Positions 30,995-39,086 of a DNA stretch of 51,804 bases are shown here, one piece after another; positions within the stretch are counted from its first letter, which is position 1, and the number at the start of each line of letters is the position of its first letter. This stretch comes from a virus: the IMG/VR virus record IMGVR_UViG_3300034110_000722, positions 1-51,804 of that record; one strand, written 5' to 3'. The notes below the pieces were generated by a model, which had not been told where the DNA came from, did not search any database, and was given only the letters and a program-made list of their open reading frames with translations. The position numbers and the translations under genes were made by a program.

Positions 30995-33666
30995 GCCAGT
31001 CGCCTCGTGTTCTTGAACGCGGTTTCATTCTGGCTGATGCGAGCGCCCGCCTGAGCGACCGTCGGCGCACTCTGACCGATGCGATCATCCACGTAGGCGT
31101 TGAAGCGCGGATCATCGGTTGTGACCCGCACCATGACAGTCTGCGGCTCTGCTGCTGTCACACGCACACCAAGCGAGCCGTCAGAGCCGCGCTTCAGCGG
31201 CATGACTGCTTCGGGGCCAGCCTCACCCATCACTCCGAAACTGCCGCCCTTGGCGAACTTGAACACTGTGGGATCGCTGTAGATGCCGTTGGTGAATGCG
31301 CCGCCCTTGGCGAACTCTTTCACGCTGCCACCACTCTTGCTGTTGTCGCCGCTCTTGCTCGCGCTGTTGGAGCCACCACCGCCACCAGAACTGCCGCTAG
31401 ATCCAAAGTTGGCCGCGAGATTCAACAGCGAGTTGAACGCTTGATCGACAGCTAAATCCAACAAGCGGTTGATTATCCGGTTCACCACATTCATCACAGC
31501 GTTCCCGAATGTCTCCCACACGCTCTGACCCTGCTGCAAACCGGACACCATGTCACCAAAGAAACCACGGAGGCTCTCACGTGCATCATCGAAACGCTGC
31601 TGCTGAAGTCGCACTTGCTCGGTCAATTCGCCGAAACGTGCCGCCTGCTGCCGAACGCTCTCAACGTATTCGGGGGTCAACTCGATGTTCTCACGTGCTG
31701 CGCGATTGAGCAAGTCGCTCTCGATGCGATACGCTGTGAGTGCTGCACCCGTTAGGCCGATCTCACCGCGCGACCGCTCCATTGCAGCAGTCTGCAACTC
31801 AAGGTTGCGAGTGAAGTCAGCAGTGAACTCGGCTGTGCGGTTTGCCTCACTCTGTGCCGCAATGTTGCCAGCGCGCTCACGCAGCAGCAGAATGTGCTTG
31901 CGCATTTCTTCGTTCATGTTTTTCAGGTCGATCTTGCCGACACTTACGGCATCGTTCAGCAACTGCTGGAATGCAGCGGTCTCTACGAGTTGACGGCCAG
32001 TCAGCCCGATCAATTCGGACTGCTGCTCAAGCTCCCTGATCTGCTCCTGATACGCACGGGTCTGCTCTGCTACAGCTTTATCGACCTGCGCGCTCGCCAT
32101 CGCCTCACCGAGACGCATCAGTTCTTCGCGGCGCTTCACGTCAAGCGTGATGCCCTGACTGGCTGCGTTGCGCAGCAACTCCTGCTGTGCGAGGAATCGC
32201 GCACCTGCCGCTTCAGTCATGCCGAGCGCCATCGTCTCGTCGGTGAGTGAGTTAATACGCTCTTGAGCGCGCTTGGTTAGTTCCTCGTAAGCCTTAGCTT
32301 GCCGCTCTGCTTCGGACTGCTGCGGTGATGCGCCGCCGCTAGCCCCTGCACCTTTCGGTGTGGCTGCTTTAGGCATGAGACCCCGCAGCATATCAGCGCC
32401 GGAACCGATGGTATCACTGACGAAGTTACCGATATCACCCACAACGTCGCGGTTTGCACTTGTGTCGAACTTAAAGCCGCTCAAGTCAATCTGGCCGACA
32501 GTCACGTCGAAGCCTAGCATTCTAGCGATGCCAGAGAACGCGCTGGTCAAGCCGTTGACAACTGTTTCGGCTGCGGTGACGATCGAGTTAAACGCGGTCA
32601 TGAAGAATCTCAAGATCGCGTTGGCTACAGCCCTGACAGTCTTCAGTATGCTTGTGAACACACCGCCGAACTTATCGTTCAGCAAGGACATGGCGGTAAT
32701 CACCAAGCCGATTGCAATGACGATGGCACCGAACGGATTGGCGGACGCGAACACGATCATCGCAACTGTGGCGCGACCGATCATCCCGTAGAGTGTCGCG
32801 CCGATGGTCGTCGCCAGCGAAAGCACGGCTGCAAGAATGCGCGGCCCGAAAGCTACAGCAGCGACCAATCCGAAATAGACAATTGCCTCAGATGCGCTCT
32901 CTGCCGCTGTAGCGAGCGTGTCCATGCCGTCAGCGACAACAGTAATCAGCGTCTTGGCTACCGACATCCAGTCCACCATTTGCAACCCTGCCGCGACAAG
33001 TGCGACAAGACCGATGGTTAGCACGGTGGTCATGTTGAACAACTGACGCAAACCAGCAAGCAGATTGCCCACACCGCCCTGCATAGCCGACGAAAGCTGC
33101 GTGCCCTGCTGCAATGCGATCAGCAGCGGCGACATGCCGCCCGCAGCAGTCACACCAATGTCTTGGAACTGAGCGGCGATGTTGCCTGGTGTGGACTGAA
33201 GCCGGTTAATGTTATCGTTCGCAGCTGCACCGAGACGATTGAGGCTGCTGGCTGCGCTGTTCGCCGCCGCTGGGACGGATGCTAGGCTGGCTCGATACGC
33301 TTTGATGTGAGCGTCTGCCGCACCTGTAGCGGTAGTGACGCGAGTGAGACCACCAACAAGGTTGTTGATCGGAGCCGACGCTCCTGCCGCCGCCATCTGC
33401 ACGGTCTTGATCGCAGTCCCGGCACCGAGCGCAGCCTTGCCGAACCGATCAGTCGGCGCAACCGCAGCAGCCGCAGCAGCGCGCACCTTATCAACGCCGC
33501 TTGCTGCGCCGCCCGTGACGGTCGTGAGACCGTGAGCAGCAGCGTTGAAGCGCTCAATGCCCTTCTCAGCCTTCTGTGCGGACGGCACCAGTGCATCGAG
33601 CGCCGCCTTACCATCCTTCAGCGGGCCGGTGGGCATCTCGATGCCGAGACGGGCGATCTCATTCAT
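30991..33666 (-). CDS. Tape measure protein
   Basis: 891 residues, the longest gene. N-terminal coiled region (KAALDALVPSAQKAEKGIER), Ala-rich stretches, a central hydrophobic block (MTTVLTIGLVALVAAGLQMV; VAFGPRILAAVLSLATTIGA), then long charged helices (ERINSLTDETMALGMTEAAG) and a Gly/Ser linker near the end (GSSGSSGGGGGSNSA). This is the usual layout of a lambda gpH-like tape measure. At about 1.5 Angstrom per residue it predicts a tail near 130 nm. Confidence 0.88.
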   Translation of the reverse strand: MNEIARLGIEMPTGPLKDGKAALDALVPSAQKAEKGIERFNAAAHGLTTVTGGAASGVDKVRAAAAAAVAPTDRFGKAALGAGTAIKTVQMAAAGASAPINNLVGGLTRVTTATGAADAHIKAYRASLASVPAAANSAASSLNRLGAAANDNINRLQSTPGNIAAQFQDIGVTAAGGMSPLLIALQQGTQLSSAMQGGVGNLLAGLRQLFNMTTVLTIGLVALVAAGLQMVDWMSVAKTLITVVADGMDTLATAAESASEAIVYFGLVAAVAFGPRILAAVLSLATTIGATLYGMIGRATVAMIVFASANPFGAIVIAIGLVITAMSLLNDKFGGVFTSILKTVRAVANAILRFFMTAFNSIVTAAETVVNGLTSAFSGIARMLGFDVTVGQIDLSGFKFDTSANRDVVGDIGNFVSDTIGSGADMLRGLMPKAATPKGAGASGGASPQQSEAERQAKAYEELTKRAQERINSLTDETMALGMTEAAGARFLAQQELLRNAASQGITLDVKRREELMRLGEAMASAQVDKAVAEQTRAYQEQIRELEQQSELIGLTGRQLVETAAFQQLLNDAVSVGKIDLKNMNEEMRKHILLLRERAGNIAAQSEANRTAEFTADFTRNLELQTAAMERSRGEIGLTGAALTAYRIESDLLNRAARENIELTPEYVESVRQQAARFGELTEQVRLQQQRFDDARESLRGFFGDMVSGLQQGQSVWETFGNAVMNVVNRIINRLLDLAVDQAFNSLLNLAANFGSSGSSGGGGGSNSASKSGDNSKSGGSVKEFAKGGAFTNGIYSDPTVFKFAKGGSFGVMGEAGPEAVMPLKRGSDGSLGVRVTAAEPQTVMVRVTTDDPRFNAYVDDRIGQSAPTVAQAGARISQNETAFKNTRRLA

Positions 33667-33977
33667 TTCTTGCCCTTCCCCTTATCGGTGATGTCGGCGC
33701 GCTTCGCCTCCAATTCTTTATTCATTTCGCTGCAAAATGCAACGTCCATCGCAAACAGAGCCTCTTGCTCCCACGGATGGACGATCTCACCCGTGAGAGT
33801 GCGCCATGCCAGCCATTCGGACGGGGGAATGGGGTCGCACACACCGTCGTGCCCGCGACCGACTGTAGCGCTCACCTGCATGAACCATTCCCACACGTGC
33901 TCACACCCGTCAGGGATGTCGAGCGGTGGCGCTTCTTGGTCGAAGCGAGCATAGCCGTCGCGCCGCGAAAGCATCAC
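33663..33977 (-). CDS. Tail chaperone T segment (reached by -1 frameshift)
   Basis: 104 residues from GTG if read alone, but the frame is open without stop back to the slippery heptamer at 34055-34061. After a -1 shift the fusion continues RSLQDGLIDAITTYARYDTP and WKKFDG into this frame. WEWFMQVSATVGRGHDGVCD then PIPPSEWLAWRTLTG is typical of the T domain. Product would be a G-T fusion that helps tube protein assemble on the tape measure. Confidence 0.72.
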   Translation of the reverse strand: MMLSRRDGYARFDQEAPPLDIPDGCEHVWEWFMQVSATVGRGHDGVCDPIPPSEWLAWRTLTGEIVHPWEQEALFAMDVAFCSEMNKELEAKRADITDKGKGKK

Positions 33978-34033
33978 CCCGTCGAATTTCTTCCAAGGGG
34001 TGTCATACCGTGCGTAAGTGGTGATTGCGTCGA

Positions 34034-34447
34034 TCAGTCCGTCTTGGAGAGATCGAAAAAACTCTTGGTTTCACCAATCGCCTCTTGAATCTGCTCGCCG
34101 ATCCACGTGAGTTCAGTGACAAGCGCGATGAAGTTTTTCTGGTTGTATTCCGGCTGCTCACCGTGGAACGCAGGCATGTCCGCTTCCTCACCGGTCGGGT
34201 TGTACCACTCCCAATCGAGCGTGCCGCCGAACATAAGCATGTTGGCGTTGCGTTCCAGTTCGTCAGCCTTGAACGCTTTGTTCTTGGCTTGCAGCTTCAG
34301 GCTCTCGTCGGTGATCTGGCGCTTGATGCGCTTCAACCGGTCGTCTTCGATCGACATGACACGGACGCGCAGGCCGATGGGCTGACCGCTAACCGGGCTT
34401 ACGATTTCAATGGTGCGGTCGGTCGGCTTGAGGTTCGTCAGTTCCAT
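34034..34447 (-). CDS. Tail assembly chaperone G
   Basis: 137 residues, starting MELTNLKPTDRTIEIVSPVS; a basic DDRLKRIKRQ helix and a C-terminal FIALVTELTWIGEQIQEAIG helix match siphovirus gpG-like chaperones. Lies between tail tube and tape measure genes. The frame ends seven codons after the slippery T-TTT-TTC. Confidence 0.75.
   Translation of the reverse strand: MELTNLKPTDRTIEIVSPVSGQPIGLRVRVMSIEDDRLKRIKRQITDESLKLQAKNKAFKADELERNANMLMFGGTLDWEWYNPTGEEADMPAFHGEQPEYNQKNFIALVTELTWIGEQIQEAIGETKSFFDLSKTD
34055..34061 (-). other. Programmed -1 frameshift site T TTT TTC
   Basis: In phase with the chaperone frame the codons read AGT TTT TTC, a canonical X-XXY-YYZ heptamer. The -1 frame is open for 131 codons to the end of the T segment, with the zero-frame stop 22 bases after the heptamer. 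This is the conserved device of siphovirus tail chaperones. Confidence 0.78.
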
Positions 34448-34459
34448 GTGTTGCTCCTG

Positions 34460-34696
34460 TTAGGCTGCGCGGCGCATAATGTTGTCAGGGTGAGCGGATG
34501 CCATAGCGTTAGCGAACCAACCGACCATCCACCCGTCAATGTCTTCGCCGGGTGCATTTGATGCGTTAGCGTCGATACCGTTGCGGTCACGAGTTAGTCG
34601 CCATGCGACCGCCCACTTCATAGCATCGGTTTCGCCAAGTGGGTAATTGGGGTCAGCCGCCATTGCTTCGCTGACCTCTTGTTCAATGTCCGTCAT
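34460..34696 (-). CDS. Small tail-region protein (78 aa)
   Basis: ATG 34696 follows TTGGAGCAACC. Acidic N-terminus MTDIEQEVSEAMAADPNYPL and a helical tail DGWMVGWFANAMASAHPDNI. Sits between tail tube and chaperone G. No family recognised. Confidence 0.5.
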   Translation of the reverse strand: MTDIEQEVSEAMAADPNYPLGETDAMKWAVAWRLTRDRNGIDANASNAPGEDIDGWMVGWFANAMASAHPDNIMRRAA

Positions 34697-34712
34697 GCGG
34701 TTGCTCCAAAGC

Positions 34713-34743
34713 AAAAGGGTGCCGACACACTGCGCCGACACCC
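34713..34743 (-). terminator. Terminator after tail tube gene
   Basis: On the minus strand GGGTGTCGG pairs with TCGGCACCC (two wobble pairs, 9-base loop), then TTTTG. A second hairpin GTGGT/ACCAC lies just upstream. They would lower transcription past the abundant tail tube gene. Confidence 0.6.
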
Positions 34744-34795
34744 TCAAACTGTCAAGGTGGTAAGTGGTCAGAGACCACCACCCGTGCCTGAGCGA

Positions 34796-35326
34796 TCAGA
34801 GACCGCTGACCGGATCGACCTTGATCTGCTTCTGAACCAGACCCAGCGTGAAGATTTCGAGGTCGAAGTCCTCGTTGCGACCGTTCGGCTCGCGCGGGCC
34901 TGCCACCAGACCGCGATTGTAGCGGATGGTCGGCTTGCTGTCGGGGTCGGCGTCAGGCTTGTCCGTGCCCTCGATCTTGAAAGCGTAGTAGAAGTTCGTT
35001 TGAGCAGCAGCGCGCAGAATGTCTTGACCTGCATCGGACGGATCGCGGGCGACTTCGATTTCCGGCGAGCCAGCGTCGGTCAGACCCTTCGCCTTCTGAA
35101 TGACCGCATCATCCCACGTGTCATAGTTCAGAATGTTGGTGTTATCGCCGGTCTCACCGACATTACCGACACCACCGACGAGCACCCAAGTCAGGGCTGC
35201 ATAAGCAGATGCGTTCAGATCAGTTGGTTGCGGGGTGGCGCAGACATACAGTTTGCTGCCAGCGTTGGTGTTGAAATAAGCTGCGGCGACCAGTGCGGTC
35301 GTCTTGGCGAGGACGGTGTTCTTCAT
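34796..35326 (-). CDS. Major tail (tube) protein
   Basis: 176 residues. Position before the chaperone pair, size, a beta-rich body (DPSDAGQDILRAAAQTNFYY, PNGRNEDFDLEIFTLG) and the following terminator fit a tail tube protein. Opens with MKNTVLAKTTALVAAAYFNT, a leader type shared with coat, scaffold, portal and SSB. Confidence 0.68.
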   Translation of the reverse strand: MKNTVLAKTTALVAAAYFNTNAGSKLYVCATPQPTDLNASAYAALTWVLVGGVGNVGETGDNTNILNYDTWDDAVIQKAKGLTDAGSPEIEVARDPSDAGQDILRAAAQTNFYYAFKIEGTDKPDADPDSKPTIRYNRGLVAGPREPNGRNEDFDLEIFTLGLVQKQIKVDPVSGL

Positions 35327-35760
35327 GGCTCAAGCCCTTTGCGATACGACTGGTACAAAATCGAAACGGGAAGCAGAACCTCACTGCCCTGCTCGATAAT
35401 ACCCGCTGGATCGGCTGTAGCATACACCTGAACGCCCGACAATAGGCGACCCTTGGTGAAGTAGCGTGTGATCGACTGAAGCAGCAGCGTCGGTGCGTAG
35501 ATACCACCACCATCGTTCGGCCAGTGCAGCACCAGTCTTAGGATACCGCGATGGTTCTTCTCGTCACCGAGGAAGTCACCTGTGCGGTTGTTCGGGAGCC
35601 ACACGATCTCAAGCCACTTCTGGTCGGCAGGTGGCGCAAACGCAGGCCCGCCCGACGTGCCAACCATCAGATACTTGACAGGCAGCGTCGGGCTGTCGCT
35701 CGCCGCAACTGCTGCGGTCACGGCAGTTTGCAGGGCTTCAATGATCGCTGGTTCGCTCAT
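35323..35760 (-). CDS. DUF4128-like tail terminator
   Basis: 145 residues from ATG 35760. The pattern of an N-terminal helix (IIEALQTAVTAAVAASDSPT), WLEIVWLPNN, HRGILRLVLHWPNDGG and LPVSILYQSYRK matches DUF4128, the tail terminator that caps the tube and joins the head. Overlaps the gp10-like gene by four bases. Confidence 0.68.
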   Translation of the reverse strand: MSEPAIIEALQTAVTAAVAASDSPTLPVKYLMVGTSGGPAFAPPADQKWLEIVWLPNNRTGDFLGDEKNHRGILRLVLHWPNDGGGIYAPTLLLQSITRYFTKGRLLSGVQVYATADPAGIIEQGSEVLLPVSILYQSYRKGLEP

Positions 35761-36197
35761 CCTACGTCGTCGCTCACTTTCTTGCTCGCCAGATCGACAT
35801 ACTTTTGCCAGTTTTGCACGGGTATGTCCACGAAACCATCGTAGGTGTTTCGAGCCGCCGCATACGCAGCAGTCCAACCGAAGAAAAACGTGTCACCGAG
35901 TTTCAGGTCCATGATGACAGCAGCGAGTGGATAACCGTCGAAGTCATCGTAGATGCCTGTGTATTGCCCGACTGGCGCATCTGTTGGGCGCTGACTTTCA
36001 CCGGACGGCATTGATCCGATTGCGCCGCGACCTGAAGCCCTGAGAAAGCCTGTATCGACGCGCATCCGCCCACCCTTTGCTGTCGGGGTTTGCATGTCGT
36101 TCACCATGTCGAGAGCGGCAGTCTGGACAACTGCGAGCATTCGCTGCTCGGTCTCTTTGACCCAAGCGTTCATCGTGGCGCTGAAACTCTGGGTCAT
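35757..36197 (-). CDS. HK97 gp10-like head-tail joining protein
   Basis: 146 residues with MNAWVKETEQRMLAVVQTAA helix, RMRVDTGFLRASG (the conserved DTGxLRxS turn of gp10-like proteins), and TAAYAAARNTYDGFV. It probably forms part of the neck. ATGA overlap with both neighbours. Confidence 0.7.
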   Translation of the reverse strand: MTQSFSATMNAWVKETEQRMLAVVQTAALDMVNDMQTPTAKGGRMRVDTGFLRASGRGAIGSMPSGESQRPTDAPVGQYTGIYDDFDGYPLAAVIMDLKLGDTFFFGWTAAYAAARNTYDGFVDIPVQNWQKYVDLASKKVSDDVG

Positions 36198-37216
36198 GTC
36201 ACACCCACCCCAAACCGAATCTCATAACGAATCCTGCACCTGCAACCGATGATTTCGCGCGCAGGTGCATCAAGCGACACGTCATGCGGGTGCATCAGCC
36301 GCGCACCCGTTACAGGTGACACGAACGGCTCATCCATTCCGACCGACACCCCGTCCAGAGCGCGATGACTGTCGCGCACCCTGCCATCCCCGGCGCTGTC
36401 CCACACCTTGCGGATGGCGCTCAGTGGCCGACCATTGCGCAGAGCCGCCTGCTTCACTGCTTCATATTCGCCACGGTTCAGTGCGGACAGTGCTTCGGTG
36501 CGTCCGATCTGCTCACCGCGATGCTTCAGCGCGTTGTCCTTGTAGAGACCGATCAGTTTGTCCACTGTGTCCCCGGACAGCGGACGGCCTGTGCGGATTG
36601 CCTCTTTCACCACATCGTCAAACCGGCTCGCTCGCAGCCCCATGTCGAAATACGATTCATCAAGCGTCAGCAGTTTCTGCCGTGCGCTCTCGACCCAGTT
36701 CAACTGCTGTGCGGTCAGCCCGATGCTGCCACCCTCGCGCCGTCCTGTTTGCCGGTTCACCCGCCCCACGAGATCCAATGCGACATTGCGTGGATTGCGA
36801 CCCTCACGCATCCCACGTTGCAATGCGTCACGGACGGACTGGCGAACGTCTTCCTCGATCTCGGTAATGAGACCGCTGGAACGCTGACCCAGCCATTGCT
36901 CTGCCGCACGGTCGCGGATGTCGAAACGAATCACTGTCTTTACTCCGTCGGCACCCGTAACATACTTTGGCAAACCTGCGATTAACGCAAGCCCGCCAGC
37001 CTCAAATGTCTGAGCGAGTGCGAAGTAGAAACCGTTGAACAGGGCGGGATTGAGACCGAGCGCACGTAGCACACCTGCTTCGTCACCGAGTTCAATCATG
37101 CGGATCACTTCGACAAGCAACGCCTCATCGCGCAACCGGCGAATACCGTCGAGTATCGCATCGCGCAACGCAGGCTCAAAACGAGCGAGTAGTTCGGTGA
37201 GTTGCTTCTCGGTCAT
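36194..37216 (-). CDS. Phage head morphogenesis protein (SPP1 gp7 / Mu F-like)
   Basis: 340 residues. The C-terminal domain reads LSALNRGEYEAVKQA, VWDSAGDGRVRDSHRALDGV and REIIGCRCRIRY, the diagnostic elements of the SPP1 gp7 minor head family. Such proteins sit in the procapsid with the portal and affect DNA ejection. ATG shares one base with the stop before it. Confidence 0.78.
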   Translation of the reverse strand: MTEKQLTELLARFEPALRDAILDGIRRLRDEALLVEVIRMIELGDEAGVLRALGLNPALFNGFYFALAQTFEAGGLALIAGLPKYVTGADGVKTVIRFDIRDRAAEQWLGQRSSGLITEIEEDVRQSVRDALQRGMREGRNPRNVALDLVGRVNRQTGRREGGSIGLTAQQLNWVESARQKLLTLDESYFDMGLRASRFDDVVKEAIRTGRPLSGDTVDKLIGLYKDNALKHRGEQIGRTEALSALNRGEYEAVKQAALRNGRPLSAIRKVWDSAGDGRVRDSHRALDGVSVGMDEPFVSPVTGARLMHPHDVSLDAPAREIIGCRCRIRYEIRFGVGVT

Positions 37217-37581
37217 CAGCGCCGCACAATCACAGTCCAAGACACCGAATCACCCGCAGCAGGGCGCGGCATCACCACGTTGATCTTGTGATCCACACCG
37301 TCGATGCGAATGAAGTGACCTAACACCGGAGTGGGTGATACACCGTCGTTCGGAATGCTCAACTGCTTGTCCGTGCGAACGACACTGGTGCCATCGACAT
37401 ATTTCGTGCTGACGGGACGTGCCGTCGAATTGATCGTGACAGGCGTGCCTTTGACGGGTGCAGCAGGTGCATCAGGGCGTGAACCAGCGGGTACAGTGAG
37501 CGGCACGTAGCGCACGTCACCTTGCTTGAACTCAGCGTGCAGTTCGGACGACACCTGACGAAGATCATCGTAAATCGACAT
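37216..37581 (-). CDS. Head-completion/neck protein
   Basis: 121 residues, MSIYDDLRQVSSELHAEFKQ then a beta-rich body (VLGHFIRIDGVDHKINVVMP). Size and place after the connector suggest a stopper or neck protein. Family not certain. Confidence 0.5.
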   Translation of the reverse strand: MSIYDDLRQVSSELHAEFKQGDVRYVPLTVPAGSRPDAPAAPVKGTPVTINSTARPVSTKYVDGTSVVRTDKQLSIPNDGVSPTPVLGHFIRIDGVDHKINVVMPRPAAGDSVSWTVIVRR

Positions 37582-37641
37582 TTAAACTTGACCACCCTGT
37601 AAGTTATGCTAACAACGCTGCGTCAACACAGGAGACACACA

Positions 37642-38019
37642 GTGACCACAACCAAGAAAGCCGCTGCACCCGCAGCGACCACCGCCAAGGTTGAACCGAT
37701 CGTTGCAACGGGCGATCTCGACATCACCCTGCCGCCCAAGCCGACGCGCGCTGGCAACGGCAAGGGCAAGTATCCCTTCGACACCCTCGAAGTCGGCAAG
37801 TTCTTCAGCGTGAAGAACAAGACGCGCCGTGACCTCTACACCGCAGTCAACAACGCGAACAAGCGCTACCGCAAGGAACTTCCGGCAACCCCCGGCAATC
37901 CGCCGCAGGTGATTGTTGAGCGCGAGTTCTACGCGGTCGATGTGGATGCTGCAACGGCTGAAGCGCTCAAGGGATCGGCGCATGAAGGCGCGACCGTCCT
38001 GATCATTCGCAGCAAGTAG
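37642..38019 (+). CDS. DUF7303-like protein, antisense insert in late operon
   Basis: 125 residues from GTG with ACAGGAGAC before it. Lys/Ala/Pro-rich start (TTTKKAAAPAATTAKVEP), then YPFDTLEVGKFFSVKNKTRR and DLYTAVNNANKRYRKE. The P-F-x-x-L-x-V-G-x-x-F-x-V pattern is a small phage family linked to DNA binding. It is the only rightward gene inside the leftward structural operon and has its own strong terminator, like a moron. Confidence 0.65.
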   Translation: MTTTKKAAAPAATTAKVEPIVATGDLDITLPPKPTRAGNGKGKYPFDTLEVGKFFSVKNKTRRDLYTAVNNANKRYRKELPATPGNPPQVIVEREFYAVDVDAATAEALKGSAHEGATVLIIRSK

Positions 38020-38047
38020 CCCCCCTCCCACTGCTTGCTGTGGATAG

Positions 38048-38085
38048 CCCCCGCGCTCGCTTCGGCTGATGCGCGGGGGTTTTTT
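38048..38085 (+). terminator. Strong rho-independent terminator
   Basis: CCCCCGCGC pairs perfectly with GCGCGGGGG across a 14-base loop, followed by six T. It ends the antisense gene just before the stop of the convergent connector gene. Confidence 0.9.
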
Positions 38086-38582
38086 CATGCGCGCACCACA
38101 CCGCTGCTGATTGAGGACACACCGCCGTTGCCTTCAAGCAGTGGTGCGAGGATCTGACCGATGACCGGAAACTGCACCTGCACCTGCTCGGCACTCAGAG
38201 ACAGGTATTCGGCGCTCACCGACCCTTCGATGCTGACGCGCTTGTAGCGGTTGGGGGTGTAATCGGACTGAAGCACTGTCTCGTCCTGCAAGTGTCGCAG
38301 GGCTGCTTCGTATGTGGCGTTCTCGATCTCGGTCGGGACGGTGGTTGCATCGACCGGATAACCTTCACGATCCTGCACCCAGCTGCGCGGCCAGTCGCGG
38401 GTCTGCTGCTGCCGGTTCCCGACCTTGTAGCCAGGCCAGCGATAACCGAACGCACCGTCGAGCCATTCGGACGCGACGAGCAGCGCCACAGTCACGTCAT
38501 CGGTGTGATGCTGCGTCGTGTGGCGACCACGAGCAAGGTGATACGCTTGGAAGCCTGCTGCGGTGCCGTAGAAGTCGCTCAT
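38085..38582 (-). CDS. DnaT-like head-tail connector
   Basis: 165 residues. MSDFYGTAAGFQAYHLARGR, ALLVASEWLDGAFGYRWPGY, then WPRSWVQDREGYPVD and VPTEIENATYEAALRHL match the gp6-like adaptor family annotated as DnaT-like. It binds beneath the portal. Its terminal residues overlap the T tract of the antisense terminator. Confidence 0.7.
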   Translation of the reverse strand: MSDFYGTAAGFQAYHLARGRHTTQHHTDDVTVALLVASEWLDGAFGYRWPGYKVGNRQQQTRDWPRSWVQDREGYPVDATTVPTEIENATYEAALRHLQDETVLQSDYTPNRYKRVSIEGSVSAEYLSLSAEQVQVQFPVIGQILAPLLEGNGGVSSISSGVVRA

Positions 38583-38599
38583 GTCACTCTCACGCTGAA

Positions 38600-38621
38600 G
38601 GGCGGCAGTTGCCCACCGCCC
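38600..38621 (-). other. Hairpin between connector and small head gene
   Basis: GGGCGG (38600-38605) pairs with CCGCCC (38616-38621) across a 10-base loop in the 51-base gap. No T tract on either side. May stabilise or process late mRNA. Confidence 0.35.
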
Positions 38622-38633
38622 TCATATCATGCG

Positions 38634-38990
38634 TCAGCCCTGCGGCGCAATGGCAGCGAGAGCAGCGGTCGCTTCGGCTTCGGTGCCGTAGCCAGTGTCA
38701 GCGATGCCGAGTGCCGCAGCCGCTTCACCTTCGACCTTCTGACCCATCAGGTCAGCGATGAAGAACTTGCGGCCCTGCTTCATCACGATCAGTTGCGCGG
38801 GCTGCTGCGGTTCGGTGGTGACAGTGGGTTCGAGCACAGTTTCATCGGTGCTCGGCTCGTCAGCCAGTTCCATCGTTTCAGGGTCGAAATCCGACTCGTT
38901 GATGCGGACATGCGTGCCGTCACGGACGATGGTGACGGTTGGCAGAATGCCGTGCGAATATGCGACAGCGATCAAGGGAATGAGTTTCAT
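38634..38990 (-). CDS. Small head-associated protein (118 aa)
   Basis: Starts MKLIPLIAVAYSHGILPTVT, acidic centre, and a C-terminal QGRKFFIADLMGQKVEGEAA with Ala-rich helix. Encoded right after the coat gene and its terminator, where decoration or head-fibre proteins often lie. Leader resembles those of portal and coat. Function unknown. Confidence 0.5.
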   Translation of the reverse strand: MKLIPLIAVAYSHGILPTVTIVRDGTHVRINESDFDPETMELADEPSTDETVLEPTVTTEPQQPAQLIVMKQGRKFFIADLMGQKVEGEAAAALGIADTGYGTEAEATAALAAIAPQG

Positions 38991-39030
38991 GTCAGGTTCC
39001 TCGTTGAATGAGATGTAAACCTTACCACAA

Positions 39031-39067
39031 TGAAAACGGCCCCGCCACCCGTAAGTAGCGAGGCCGT
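39031..39067 (-). terminator. Terminator after coat gene
   Basis: Minus strand ACGGCCTCGC pairs with GCGGGGCCGT (one wobble) around a 12-base loop and is followed by TTTTC. It would end most of the abundant coat transcript. Confidence 0.75.
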
Positions 39068-39086
39068 CTCTCGGTGCAACCCGGAT

